Source: Streptomyces sp. NRRL S-337 (GTDB lineage: Bacteria; Actinomycetota; Actinomycetes; Streptomycetales; Streptomycetaceae). From it: a stretch of 22,706 bases of DNA. Of the stretch, positions 7,443-15,112 are shown piece by piece. The notes below the pieces were generated by a model. It was not told where the DNA came from. It made no database searches and was given only the letters and a program-made list of their open reading frames with translations. Where the stretch lies: the NCBI RefSeq assembly GCF_000720175.1, contig NZ_JOIX01000106.1, positions 1 to 22,706 on the forward strand, given 5' to 3'. Both the position numbers and the translations under genes were made by a program. The stretch's first letter is position 1; every line of letters starts with the position of its first letter.

Positions 7443-7470
7443 TGCCAGCTCCATTGCACTAGTGCATAAT
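7442..7470 (+). promoter_or_regulatory. MocR promoter, leaderless type
   Basis: TTGCCA (7442-7447), a 17-base spacer and CATAAT (7465-7470) match the housekeeping promoter consensus well. The GTG start at 7478 is only 7 bases after the -10 element, so the transcript should begin at or next to the start codon. Confidence 0.7.
7455..7466. promoter_or_regulatory. Palindrome TGCACTAGTGCA, candidate MocR operator
   Basis: A perfect 12-bp palindrome lies in the spacer and touches the -10 box of the MocR promoter, between the two divergent starts at 7442 and 7478. A GntR-type dimer bound here would block its own promoter and could control the divergent flavoprotein operon. The site is seen directly; binding is inferred. 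Confidence 0.65.
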
Positions 7471-7477
7471 CGAGTTT

Positions 7478-8809
7478 GTGCTAGGAGAGTATCGGATCGA
7501 AGGGCGGCGCGCATCGGACATTGCCGCCAGCGTCGAGCGAGCCATCGGTGCAGGCGAGCTCCAACCAGGCGAAGTCCTGCCCCCGCTCAGGGAGTTGGCC
7601 GTCTATCTAGAGGTCAATCCGAATACGGTCGCGGCCGCGTACCGCACGCTCCGCGACCGGGGAGTGATCGAAACCGCGGGTCGCCGCGGCAGCCGGGTAC
7701 GCCCGCGTCCCGCGAGTACGCCCCGCGAGGCGTTGCGGGTGGAGGTGCCCCCGGGGGTTCGCGACACCTCCGACGGCAACCCCGACCCGTCCCTGCTGCC
7801 CCCGCTCGAACGGGCGCTGGCCGCCGCCGCGGCGCGCAGTTCCCGGCGGCCGGTGCTCTACGGCACCCCGGCCGTCGACGAGGAGCTGGCCGCCCTGGCC
7901 CGTTCGGCCTTCGCCGACGACGGCGTGGCGGAGGGCCCGATCACCGTCACCAGTGGCTCACTCGATGCCATAGAGCGGGTGCTCGCCACCCATCTGAGGC
8001 CCGGCGACCACGTGGCCGTGGAAGATCCCGGGTGGGGCAGCCTGCTGGATCTCGTCCCGGCGCTCGGACTGCGGCCCGTGCCGGTGGGCGTGGACGACGA
8101 AGGGCCGCTGCCCGCCCGGCTGGCGCAGGCGCTGGAGGACGGTGCCCGTGCGGTCGTCATCACGGACCGGGCGCAGAACCCCACCGGCGCCGCCGTGACG
8201 GCCGCCCGCGCCGCTGAGCTCCGCGCGCTCCTCGCCGACCACCCCGGCGTCCTCCTCATCGAGGACGACCACGGCCACGGCATCGTCGATCTCCCGCTCC
8301 ATCCGCTCTCCGGTGTCACCGACCACTGGGCGCTGGTCCGTTCGACGGCCAAGGCCTACGGACCGGATCTGCGCCTGGCGGTGCTCACCGGCGACGCGGT
8401 GACCGTCGACCGCGTGCGCGGACGGCAGGCGCTGGGCCCCGGCTGGGTCAGCCATCTGCTCCAGGACACGGTCGTGCAGTTGTGGCAGACGTCCGCGGTC
8501 GACCCGACGGCCGTGGCCGGCGCGTACGGCCGGCGCCGGGACCCGCTGATACGGGCGCTGGCCGAGCGCGGGGTGCCGGCGCGAGGACGCAGCGGGATGA
8601 ACGTCTGGGTGCCGGTCCCGGACGAGACCGGAGCGGTGGCCCGGCTACTGCATTCCGGCTGGGCGGTCGCCCCCGGTGCGCGCTTCCGGCTGCACTCCCC
8701 ACCGGGAATCCGCATCACCGTCTCCCAGCTGTCCCGCGGCGACATCGAGCCGATCGCCGACGCGGTCGCCGCGGCCACGGGGGCGGGTGAGCCACGACGG
8801 TACGAGTGA
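7478..8809 (+). CDS. MocR-type GntR/aminotransferase-fold regulator
   Basis: A 443-residue MocR-family regulator. Residues 1-75 form a GntR winged helix (SDIAASVERAIGAGELQPGE, LRELAVYLEVNPNTVAAAYR, DRGVIETAGRRGSRV). The rest is a fold-type I aminotransferase domain: TVTSGSLDAIERVLA, QNPTG at about 233-237, EDDHGHGI at 262-269, and the PLP Schiff-base lysine about K292 in STAKAYGPDLR. Keeping these residues means it can probably bind PLP and sense B6 or an amino compound. The start is GTG at 7478, matching family length and the leaderless promoter. It is divergent from two pyridoxamine-oxidase-fold genes, which fits a B6-linked circuit; activator or repressor role cannot be read from sequence. 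Its stop codon lies inside a 12-bp tandem repeat. Confidence 0.94.
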   Translation: MLGEYRIEGRRASDIAASVERAIGAGELQPGEVLPPLRELAVYLEVNPNTVAAAYRTLRDRGVIETAGRRGSRVRPRPASTPREALRVEVPPGVRDTSDGNPDPSLLPPLERALAAAAARSSRRPVLYGTPAVDEELAALARSAFADDGVAEGPITVTSGSLDAIERVLATHLRPGDHVAVEDPGWGSLLDLVPALGLRPVPVGVDDEGPLPARLAQALEDGARAVVITDRAQNPTGAAVTAARAAELRALLADHPGVLLIEDDHGHGIVDLPLHPLSGVTDHWALVRSTAKAYGPDLRLAVLTGDAVTVDRVRGRQALGPGWVSHLLQDTVVQLWQTSAVDPTAVAGAYGRRRDPLIRALAERGVPARGRSGMNVWVPVPDETGAVARLLHSGWAVAPGARFRLHSPPGIRITVSQLSRGDIEPIADAVAAATGAGEPRRYE

Positions 8810-8856
8810 CGAGACGAGTGACGAGACGAGTGGCGATATGAGTGGCGATACGAGTA
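8802..8856. repeat. 12-bp tandem repeat spanning the MocR stop codon
   Basis: About 4.6 copies of a 12-bp unit (ACGAGTGACGAG, drifting to ACGAGTGGCGAT) start at 8802, 8814, 8826 and 8838, ending in a partial copy. The MocR stop codon (8807-8809) lies in the first copy, so the repeat has grown from the gene's last codons. In another frame it reads as repeated T-S-D-E, which I do not consider coding. Confidence 0.85.
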
Positions 8857-9408
8857 GGGGGTGCGCTACGGGAGAGGAGCCGCTCGGTGTGGAGGCCGAC
8901 GGACCGGCACACGGCCGTAGCGAACCATAGTTGGCGGACGCCCCGTTCTGCGCCCGGGCGGCCGACTGCGGTACAGGGCAGGCCCGCCGTCAGCCGGTGA
9001 CCTGAACGGTGCAGGGCCCCGGGCGCCCAGGAATCGGCAGGCGCGGACAGGCCGGCGGTGCTGCCGTGTCCGAAGCTGCGGTTCCGGCGTCCCTACCAGC
9101 CACCGCTGTAGGCGGTCCACGGCGAGCCTGGCGGGAGTGCGCGGCCGGAGTGGGCGGTGCTCTCTCCCCCCCGGGAGGCCGACAGGGATCCGCTTCCCCC
9201 TGGAGGACGACGGGGATCCTGCGTCCTCGCGCCCTCCCTCCTCCGGTGGCCGTTCCGCGGGCCGCTTGAGCACGGGGGGCACACCAGACGCCCCGTTCCC
9301 GCCCGCCCGCGACGCCTCGCTTCGCGCTCCCGCCCAGGGGCGCAGAGGCCCAGGGGTGTATTCCTTCATCCCTCAGCTGGGTATGGCGCGCGAATTGTCG
9401 TAGGGCGT
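8857..9408. other. Gene-free region, possibly with coding remnants
   Basis: No open frame here has a convincing start, ribosome site or recognisable family. On the minus strand, the frame ending at 8990 finishes with CTVQVTG and stop, which resembles the end of a secreted beta-sandwich domain, but the sequence upstream is low-complexity and unconvincing. I regard it as non-coding or as the remains of a lost gene. Confidence 0.4.
9169..9219. repeat. Two-copy 23-bp direct repeat
   Basis: Bases 9169-9191 and 9197-9219 match at 20 of 23 positions, with a 5-base gap, and both end in GGGATCC. Only two copies are present and the gap is too short for a CRISPR spacer. Function unknown. Confidence 0.7.
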
Positions 9409-9443
9409 CGGCCCGTTGACCTCCGGAGAGGGGCAACGGGCCG
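9409..9443 (-). terminator. Hairpin terminator of the minus-strand EamA gene
   Basis: CGGCCCGTTG (9409-9418) and CAACGGGCCG (9434-9443) form a perfect 10-bp stem; the loop contains a further CCTC/GAGG pairing. It begins 5 bases past the stop codon of the EamA gene at 9449. Confidence 0.75.
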
Positions 9444-9448
9444 GCGGT

Positions 9449-10456
9449 TCAGTCGGTGGGGGTGGAGCGGCGGGTCGTCGGCGTGCGGGGCTTGCCCTGG
9501 GTGAGGGCCGCGCCGGCCAGCACGATCAGGGCGCCGACCGGGGTGTTCCAGCTGAGCCGCTCGTTCAAGAGGGCGACCCCGGCGGCGGTGGCGATCACGG
9601 GGACGAAGTAGGTGACCATCTGTGCCGTGGTGGGGCCGATCTCGGCGACCAGGCCGTACTGGAGGAGGAAGGCGAAGCCGGTGCCCAGCGCGCCGAGTGC
9701 GAAGACCGCGAGCAGCGGGAGGATCGGGTAACCGGTCGGTGCGGTGGTGAACAGCGGGGTGACGACGGCGAGTTGGGCGGTGGCCAGCAGCAACTGGGTG
9801 CTGGACATCGACAGGTGGGAGTGCGAGGCGCCGGCCAGGGTGCGGCGGACGTAGATCCAGCCGATGGGGTAGCAGAGCGAGGCACCGAGCGCCATCGCGG
9901 TGCCGGTCAGATCCGTACCGGCGAAACCCTGCCAGGCGCCGAGCACGGTCAGCACGCCCAGGAAGCCGATGCCGAGACCGGCGACCCGCCGCCGGGTCGG
10001 GCGGTCCTCGGAGAGCGCCACGACCGACAGCGCCATGCCCCACAGCGGCGAGGTGGCGTTGCAGATGCCGGCCAGGGTGGAGGGGATGGTCAGCTCGGAG
10101 TAGGCGAAGAGGGAGAACGGCAGCACGTTGAGAAAGAACGCGGCGACCGCGAGATGCCCCCAGGTGCGGGCGGAGCGCGGCAGTCGCTCGCGCTTGATCA
10201 TGAGGATGGTCAGCAGAACCAGCGCGCCGAACGTCACCCGGCCGAGCGTGACCTGCAAGGGCGCGAAGGCCTGGGTGCCCACCTTGATGAAGAGGAAGCT
10301 GAAGCCCCAGATGAGCGAGAGGATCGCGAACCGGACCTGCCAGCCGCGGGCGCGCGGCCGGGTCACGGCGACGGGCCGCTGGGGCGTGGAGGTGGTGGTG
10401 TCCGTGGCCGTGTCGGGGCTGACGGAGGCGACGGAAGTGCTGGTGGCGCTGGTCAT
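9449..10456 (-). CDS. EamA/DMT family transporter
   Basis: A 335-residue transporter with ten predicted helices in two EamA repeats. A Ser/Thr/Ala-rich cytoplasmic leader of about 38 residues precedes helix 1 (FAILSLIWGFSFLFIKVG). PLQVTLGRVTFGALVLLTIL, FAYSELTIPSTLAGICNATSP, GTGFAFLLQYGLVAEIGPT and the closing NERLSWNTPVGALIVLAG are typical of the family. The start is the ATG at 10456; the frame can be read three codons further to a TTG, which is less likely. A promoter-like CTGCCA-17-TACTAA lies just upstream. It is divergent from a LysR regulator, a standard arrangement in which the regulator controls the exporter. The substrate is unknown. It is more distant from the 3607 transporter than from typical RarD/YdcZ-type exporters. 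Confidence 0.93.
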   Translation of the reverse strand: MTSATSTSVASVSPDTATDTTTSTPQRPVAVTRPRARGWQVRFAILSLIWGFSFLFIKVGTQAFAPLQVTLGRVTFGALVLLTILMIKRERLPRSARTWGHLAVAAFFLNVLPFSLFAYSELTIPSTLAGICNATSPLWGMALSVVALSEDRPTRRRVAGLGIGFLGVLTVLGAWQGFAGTDLTGTAMALGASLCYPIGWIYVRRTLAGASHSHLSMSSTQLLLATAQLAVVTPLFTTAPTGYPILPLLAVFALGALGTGFAFLLQYGLVAEIGPTTAQMVTYFVPVIATAAGVALLNERLSWNTPVGALIVLAGAALTQGKPRTPTTRRSTPTD

Positions 10457-10480
10457 GACACTCAAGATGGCGGATGCAAC

Positions 10481-10509
10481 TTAGTAGCACAAGCGAGTTT
10501 TTGTGGCAG
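10481..10509 (-). promoter_or_regulatory. Promoter of the EamA exporter with LysR-type operator inside
   Basis: Reading the minus strand, CTGCCA (10509-10504) and TACTAA (10486-10481) are separated by 17 bases. The spacer contains the inverted repeat CACAA-N8-TTGTG (10488-10505), which fits a LysR-type T-N11-A binding box. A regulator bound there could control the exporter and its own divergent gene. Confidence 0.5.
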
Positions 10510-10517
10510 GTATCGCG

Positions 10518-10523
10518 TAGCAT
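10518..10523 (+). promoter_or_regulatory. -10-like element of the LysR gene
   Basis: TAGCAT ends 7 bases before the ATG at 10531, and no ribosome site is seen, so the LysR message may be leaderless. The -35 region is not recognisable, which is common for regulated promoters. Confidence 0.4.
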
Positions 10524-10530
10524 TGCTTAT

Positions 10531-11439
10531 ATGTTGAACCTGGATCGCCTACGGACGCTGAGCGCGGTCGCCCGCCACGGATCGGTCAGCGCGGCCGCGG
10601 ACGGGCTGCATGTGACCACCTCGGCCGTCTCCCAGCAGATCGCCAAGCTGGAACGGGAAACCGGGCAGCAGCTGCTGGCGAAGAACGGGCGCGGGGTGCG
10701 GCTGACCGACGCCGGACGGCTGCTCGCCGACCACGCGGTGCGCATCCTCTCCCAGGTCGAACTCGCCCAGGCCGAGCTGGAGGCGCACCGCGGCCAGGCG
10801 GTCGGCGAGCTGCGGATGGGTGCCTTCCCCACCGCGGCGCGCGGGCTCTTCCCGGCCGCGCTCGCCGGGATGCGCGCCGAGCATCCTCAGCTGCGCGCGC
10901 GTCTGACCGAGATGGAGCCGGACGAGTCGGTGCGCGGGGTGGTGCGCGGCGACATCGATCTGGCCGTGGTCCTGGACTGGTACAACCGCCCGCTGTCCCT
11001 CCCCGACGGGCTGGCGAAGTCGCCGCTGCTGGACGACCCGGCCGATGTGGCGATGCCGGCCACGCATCCGCTGGCCCGGCGCAGCTCCGTGGAACTGGAG
11101 GAGTTCGCGGAGGACGAGTGGATCTCCTGGCCGCAGGGGGAGTTCTGCAACGAATGGCTGATGTTCACGCTGCGCAGCAAGGGCATCGAACCACGCATCG
11201 CCCATATGGCGGAGGAGCACGGCACTCAGCTCGCTCTGATCGCGGCCGGACTCGGCGTCGCGGTGGCGCCCCGCCTGGGCCGCGGACCGGTGCCCGACGG
11301 GGTGAGCGTGGTGCCCGTACGCCACACGATGCGCCGCCATGTGTACGCCATCTGGCGCGCGGACGCGGACCGCAGGCCCTCGATCCGCGCCGCGGTGGGC
11401 GCGCTGCGGACGGCCGCGGAGCAGGTCGAGGCCGGCTGA
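10531..11439 (+). CDS. LysR family transcriptional regulator
   Basis: A 302-residue LysR-type regulator. The N-terminal winged helix spans residues 1-60 (LDRLRTLSAVARHGSVSAAA, then VTTSAVSQQIAKLERETG), followed by a linker helix and a periplasmic-binding-like effector domain (about 90-295) starting at GELRMGAFPTAARGLFP. The ATG at 10531 (M-L-N-L-D-R-L) is the standard family start; the open frame extends 19 codons upstream into the promoter region and is not used. It is divergent from the EamA exporter, and the inverted repeat between them is the probable operator. The effector is unknown. It converges with the carboxyltransferase gene, with only 37 bases between stop codons, which hold an 11-base direct repeat. 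Confidence 0.94.
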   Translation: MLNLDRLRTLSAVARHGSVSAAADGLHVTTSAVSQQIAKLERETGQQLLAKNGRGVRLTDAGRLLADHAVRILSQVELAQAELEAHRGQAVGELRMGAFPTAARGLFPAALAGMRAEHPQLRARLTEMEPDESVRGVVRGDIDLAVVLDWYNRPLSLPDGLAKSPLLDDPADVAMPATHPLARRSSVELEEFAEDEWISWPQGEFCNEWLMFTLRSKGIEPRIAHMAEEHGTQLALIAAGLGVAVAPRLGRGPVPDGVSVVPVRHTMRRHVYAIWRADADRRPSIRAAVGALRTAAEQVEAG

Positions 11440-11476
11440 ACGGGGCTTTCGGCGCTGCACGGGGCTTTCAACGGCC

Positions 11477-13018
11477 TCAGCCGTCCCGGTCCGTCGTCCC
11501 CTCCCGGTCCGTCGTCCCCTCCCGGTCCGTTACCCCCTCCCGGTCCGTTACCCCCTCCCGGTCCGTCGCCCCGTATCCGGCCGGCGGCACGATTCCGCGG
11601 ATGATGCCCAGCTCCAGCAAGTCCTGGGGACGGATGCGGAGTTGTTCGGCGGTGTCGTGCACCTGCCCTTCGTCGCGTTTGAGGATGGCGGCGGCCAGTT
11701 CCGGGGCGATCACCGAGAAGTAGCTGTCCGGCGTGGCCCAGAGCCGGCCCGGGGCGGCGAGGGCGAGCGCGCCGCCCGAACCGCCCTCGCCGATCAGCAG
11801 GGACGTCACCGGCACCTCGGTGGTGGCCAGCGCCGCGAAGGCGTCGGCGATCGCCGCTCCGGCACCGGCCCGCTCGGCCACCGCGTCGTTCGCGGCGCCG
11901 GGGGTGTCCACCAGTGTGAGCACGGGTATGCCGAGCCGGTCGGCGAGCCGGACCAGCCGGGCCGCGGTGCGGAAGCCGGCCGGGCGGGTGGCCGTGCCGC
12001 ACTGGGCCACGAAGGCGATCGTCCGGCCCTCACGACGGCCGAAGCCGCACCGTATACCGGGGTCGGTGCCGCCACAGCGGTCGCCGCTGAGCTCCTCCCG
12101 GTCGTCGAAATACGCCCGCAGGTACGCCTCGGCGCGCGGCCGCCCGGCCGCACGGGCGCGCACCACCGCATCCCAGCCGGTCTCCGGCAGCCCCGAAGCG
12201 CCGAGCGCGGCCGGCGGGGGTGCGGGCGTGGCATCGGCGCCGGCCGGGCGGCCCGCGGGAGCGAGCAGCCGCAGCCACCGCCGCAGCGCGCCCCGCAACC
12301 GGTCGGGCGGCACGACCGCGTCGACCTGCCCGGCGGCGAACTGCCCCTCGGCGGAGTACGCGGACGGGTCGGCGTCCGGAGGGCGCACCCGCGAGCCGGC
12401 GAACCCGATCTGCGCCCCGGGCAGCGCGAGGATCACATCGGCGGCCGCCCCGAGCGTGGCCCAGCCGCCGCCGGTGGTCGGATCGCGGACCACGGCGAGC
12501 TGCGCCAGTCCGGCGGCCTGGTGCAGCGCCGACTGCCGGGCCACCCGCTGCAGTTGGCTCAGCGCGCGCATGCCCTCCTGCATCCGGCTGCCGCCGGTCG
12601 CGATCAGCGAGACGACCGGCAGCCGCCGCTTCCGGGCCTCGGCGTACGCCGCCTCCAGACGGTCGCCGGTGCGCTCGCCCAGCGAGCCGCCGAGATAGCG
12701 GAACTCGAAGGAGAGCACGACCGCTTGGGCCCCGGCGAGGTCGGCCACGGCCGTGACCACCGATTCGTCCTCGCCGGTCGCCGTACGTGCGCGGGCCCGG
12801 GCGGCGTCGTAACCGGGCCAGCCGAGCGGCCCGTCCGGGCCCGGCGAGGCAGTGGCCGGCGGCACCGGCAACTCGGTGTACGTGTCCGCGACCGCCGCCA
12901 GCGCCTGACGAGCCGTCAGGCGCGCACACGGCTTCGGCACGCCGCCGCCCGTACCCGCTCCTGCCGCGCCCGCACCCGCGCCGATCGGGTCGCCCCTACC
13001 GCCCCCGCCGTCATGCAT
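11477..13018 (-). CDS. Fused AccD/AccA-type carboxyltransferase with repeat tail
   Basis: A 513-residue protein with two crotonase-fold carboxyltransferase lobes. The N lobe resembles AccD (IATGGSRMQEGMRALSQL, DPTTGGGWATLG, IGFAGSRV); the C lobe resembles AccA (TLVDTPGAANDAVAE, IGEGGSGGALALAAP, YFSVIAPE, and LLELGIIRGIVP). The Cys4 zinc ribbon of bacterial AccD is not present. The last 30 residues are five copies of a 6-residue unit, TDREG(V/T), followed by stop. It overlaps the end of the MatB gene by 8 bases, so the two are coupled. No biotin carboxylase or biotin carrier gene is in the window, so it must use partners elsewhere or act on malonyl-CoA in another way. The role is probably acyl-CoA carboxyl transfer; the substrate is inferred to be malonyl- or acetyl-CoA. 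Confidence 0.9.
   Translation of the reverse strand: MHDGGGGRGDPIGAGAGAAGAGTGGGVPKPCARLTARQALAAVADTYTELPVPPATASPGPDGPLGWPGYDAARARARTATGEDESVVTAVADLAGAQAVVLSFEFRYLGGSLGERTGDRLEAAYAEARKRRLPVVSLIATGGSRMQEGMRALSQLQRVARQSALHQAAGLAQLAVVRDPTTGGGWATLGAAADVILALPGAQIGFAGSRVRPPDADPSAYSAEGQFAAGQVDAVVPPDRLRGALRRWLRLLAPAGRPAGADATPAPPPAALGASGLPETGWDAVVRARAAGRPRAEAYLRAYFDDREELSGDRCGGTDPGIRCGFGRREGRTIAFVAQCGTATRPAGFRTAARLVRLADRLGIPVLTLVDTPGAANDAVAERAGAGAAIADAFAALATTEVPVTSLLIGEGGSGGALALAAPGRLWATPDSYFSVIAPELAAAILKRDEGQVHDTAEQLRIRPQDLLELGIIRGIVPPAGYGATDREGVTDREGVTDREGTTDREGTTDRDG
11484..11573. repeat. 18-bp in-frame tandem repeat at the carboxyltransferase 3' end
   Basis: Five copies of an 18-bp unit beginning TCCCGGTCCGT start at 11484, 11502, 11520, 11538 and 11556. 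The period is a multiple of three, so copy-number change would lengthen or shorten the protein without breaking it. The repeat ends at the stop codon. Confidence 0.93.
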
Positions 13019-14468
13019 GGAGCTCTCGCTTCAGGATCTTGCCCATGTCGTTGCGCGGCAGCGCGTCCAGGAAGTGCACGGTGCGCGGCCGTTTGTGCGG
13101 CGCGAGCTGACGGGCGACATGGTCGGCGAGCTCCTCGGCGGACGGCGGCGGGCCGGCCTCCGGGCCGCGCTCGGCCACGACCCAGGCGACGATCCGCTCA
13201 CCGAGGTCCTCGTCGGGGACACCGGTGACGGCCGCCTCGGCGACGCCGGGGTGCGCCAGCAGCGCGTTCTCGATCTCGCCCGCGCCGATTTTGTAGCCAC
13301 CGCTCTTGATCAGATCGGTGGCCCGGCGGCCGACGATGCGGTAGTTGCCGGCGGCGTCCCGGACCGCCATGTCGCCGGTACGGAACCAGCCGCCGTCGAA
13401 GGCGGCCGCGGTGGCGTCGGGGCGGTTGAGGTACTCGACGAAGAGGTTCGGGCCGCGGACCTGGATCTCCCCGACCGTCTCGCCGTCCCCGCCCTCGATG
13501 GCCTGGCCGGCGTCGTCGACCAGCCGGACGTACACCCCCGGCAGCGGCACCCCGACCGTGCCCGTGGCCTCCGGGCCGTCGGCCCGCACGCTGGTGTTCA
13601 TCAGCGTTTCGGTCATGCCGTACCGCTCGATCACCCGCCGTCCGGAGGCCGCCGCGATCCGCTCGTGATCGGTCAGCGGCAGCGCCGCCGACCCCGAGAC
13701 CAGCAGCCGGGCCCGCGACAGCGCCTTCGCCAGGGCCGGATCCCGGCCCGCCTCCACGGCCAGGCGGTGGTACATCGTCGGGACGCCGAAGAGCATCGTG
13801 CCCTCCCCGGACAGCTCCCGGGCGACCGCCTCCGTACTGAAACGCCCCAGGTGGTGGACGCTGCCGCCGCGGCGCAGAGGTCCGAGGACGCCGAGGATCA
13901 GGCCGTGCACGTGGAACAGCGGCAGGGCGTGCACCAGGACGTCGTCGGCGGTCCACTGCCAGGCGTCCTGGAGGGCGTCGAGGGTGTGGGTGAGGGCACG
14001 GCGGGGGAGCACCACGCCCTTGGGCGGGCCGGTCGTCCCGGAGGTGTAGACGATCAGCGCCGGTGTCTCGTCGGCCGGTTCCTGCGGCAGCGCGGGCCCG
14101 GGCTCCTCGGGTGGCTCGGTGGCCTCGACGTCGATGCGGGGCAGGGCGGCGAGCGGGCCCGGCAGCTCGTCGTCCGCCCCGGCCAGCACCAGCGAGGGGG
14201 TGCTGTCGCCGACGATGTGCGCCAGCTCGCTCTCACCGATCTTCGGATTCACCGGTACGGCCGCCACGCCGGCGAGCAGCGCGGCCACCACCCCCACGGA
14301 GGTTTCGAGCGTCGGCGTCGCCCAGACCGCGATGCGGGTCTCACCGGCGATCCGCTCGGCCAGCGCGCCCGCCACCGACGCCAGCTGTCGATGGCTCAGC
14401 GCGCGGTCGCCGAAGCGCAGCGCGGGGGCGGGCGAACCCTCGCGCAGTGCGGGGAAGAGCACGTTCAC
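13011..14468 (-). CDS. matB: Malonyl-CoA synthetase (MatB-like acyl-CoA ligase)
   Basis: A 485-residue AMP-forming acyl-CoA ligase that should activate malonate (or methylmalonate) to the CoA thioester with ATP. The adenylate-binding loop YTSGTTGPPKG is at 141-151; LPLFHVHGL, FGVPTMYHRLA, VSGSAALP, ERYGMTETLMNTSVR, WFRTGDMAV, KSGGYKIGAGEIENALL and the catalytic Lys about 477 in RNDMGKILKREL follow in order. From memory it closely resembles the characterised Streptomyces coelicolor MatB in sequence and length. The start is GTG at 14468, with GAAGGAG upstream; the frame runs back to 14675 without similarity. The gene leads a two-gene unit with the fused carboxyltransferase. Malonate specificity is a strong inference from similarity, not shown. 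Confidence 0.92.
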   Translation of the reverse strand: MNVLFPALREGSPAPALRFGDRALSHRQLASVAGALAERIAGETRIAVWATPTLETSVGVVAALLAGVAAVPVNPKIGESELAHIVGDSTPSLVLAGADDELPGPLAALPRIDVEATEPPEEPGPALPQEPADETPALIVYTSGTTGPPKGVVLPRRALTHTLDALQDAWQWTADDVLVHALPLFHVHGLILGVLGPLRRGGSVHHLGRFSTEAVARELSGEGTMLFGVPTMYHRLAVEAGRDPALAKALSRARLLVSGSAALPLTDHERIAAASGRRVIERYGMTETLMNTSVRADGPEATGTVGVPLPGVYVRLVDDAGQAIEGGDGETVGEIQVRGPNLFVEYLNRPDATAAAFDGGWFRTGDMAVRDAAGNYRIVGRRATDLIKSGGYKIGAGEIENALLAHPGVAEAAVTGVPDEDLGERIVAWVVAERGPEAGPPPSAEELADHVARQLAPHKRPRTVHFLDALPRNDMGKILKRELHA

Positions 14469-14647
14469 CGGATCTCCTTCGTCTCGTCGGCACCCGGCCG
14501 CGCCCGACCGGGCCGTCCCGCCTTCGCACCCTGCGCGGGCGCGGTACGGGCTGACGAGACCACTCTCGCAGACGCCACTGACAACGCGATGGGGTCCGGC
14601 GATCACCGTCGGTGACTCCGCCCCTGCCGCCTCGCCGTGGCCGGCGC

Positions 14648-15112
14648 TCAGCCCGGGATCTTGTGGAAGTCCCACGACGCCACGGAATCCGGCGTCAGCC
14701 GCAGCCAGGCGTGCCGGCCGTCGTGGGGCATCGTGGTCATCCCGAAGTACTTCCCGGCGAACAGGCGCTCCGGAGCGTCCAGTTCGGCACAGCGCTCACC
14801 GGTTCGCGGGGCCTCCCCGACGCATTCCGCGCGGCCCGACAGCTCCACGCCGCGCAGTTCGCCGTACGCGTGTCCGTCGTCGACCACCACCGCGATCCGC
14901 GGGTCCTTGCGGACCTGGGTCCACCGCCTGCTGCGGGTGATCGAATAGAGCCACAGCGCGGCACCGTCCCAGGCGAACCACAGCGCCCCCACGTGCGGCG
15001 CCCCGTCCCCGCCGACCGTCGCGACCCGGCAGGTGCGCTGCTCCGCGAGGAACGCGTCGAGTTCGCCGGGCGTCATCATGATCCGGCGCCCGCGCCGCTG
15101 TGTTTCGGTCAT
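14648..15112 (-). CDS. PPOX-class flavin/F420-binding oxidoreductase
   Basis: A 154-residue split-barrel protein of the PPOX (pyridoxamine phosphate oxidase-like) superfamily: TPGELDAFLAEQRTCRVATV, PHVGALWFAWDGAALWLYS, the TRSRRWTQVRKDPRIAVVVDD segment near the middle, and the C-terminal WLRLTPDSVASWDF. Small actinobacterial members use FMN or F420, and the cofactor cannot be told by eye. GGAGG lies 9 bases before the ATG at 15112; the ATG at about 15079 is possible but less well supported. It is divergent from the isochorismatase-fold gene across a 202-base gap that contains CTGAC-N5-GTCAG (15168-15182). It is the third oxidase-fold protein in the window. Confidence 0.9.
   Translation of the reverse strand: MTETQRRGRRIMMTPGELDAFLAEQRTCRVATVGGDGAPHVGALWFAWDGAALWLYSITRSRRWTQVRKDPRIAVVVDDGHAYGELRGVELSGRAECVGEAPRTGERCAELDAPERLFAGKYFGMTTMPHDGRHAWLRLTPDSVASWDFHKIPG

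Noticed and set aside
9150..9230. CRISPR-like pair of short repeats near 9169-9219
   Set aside because: Only two copies are present, the gap is 5 bases, there is no leader or cas gene nearby, and the repeat differs from known actinobacterial type I-E repeats.
8866..9436. Minus-strand open frames of 148 and 167 residues as genes
   Set aside because: They are low-complexity Arg/Pro/Gly-rich, lack clear ribosome sites and family similarity, and are typical of chance open frames in GC-rich DNA.
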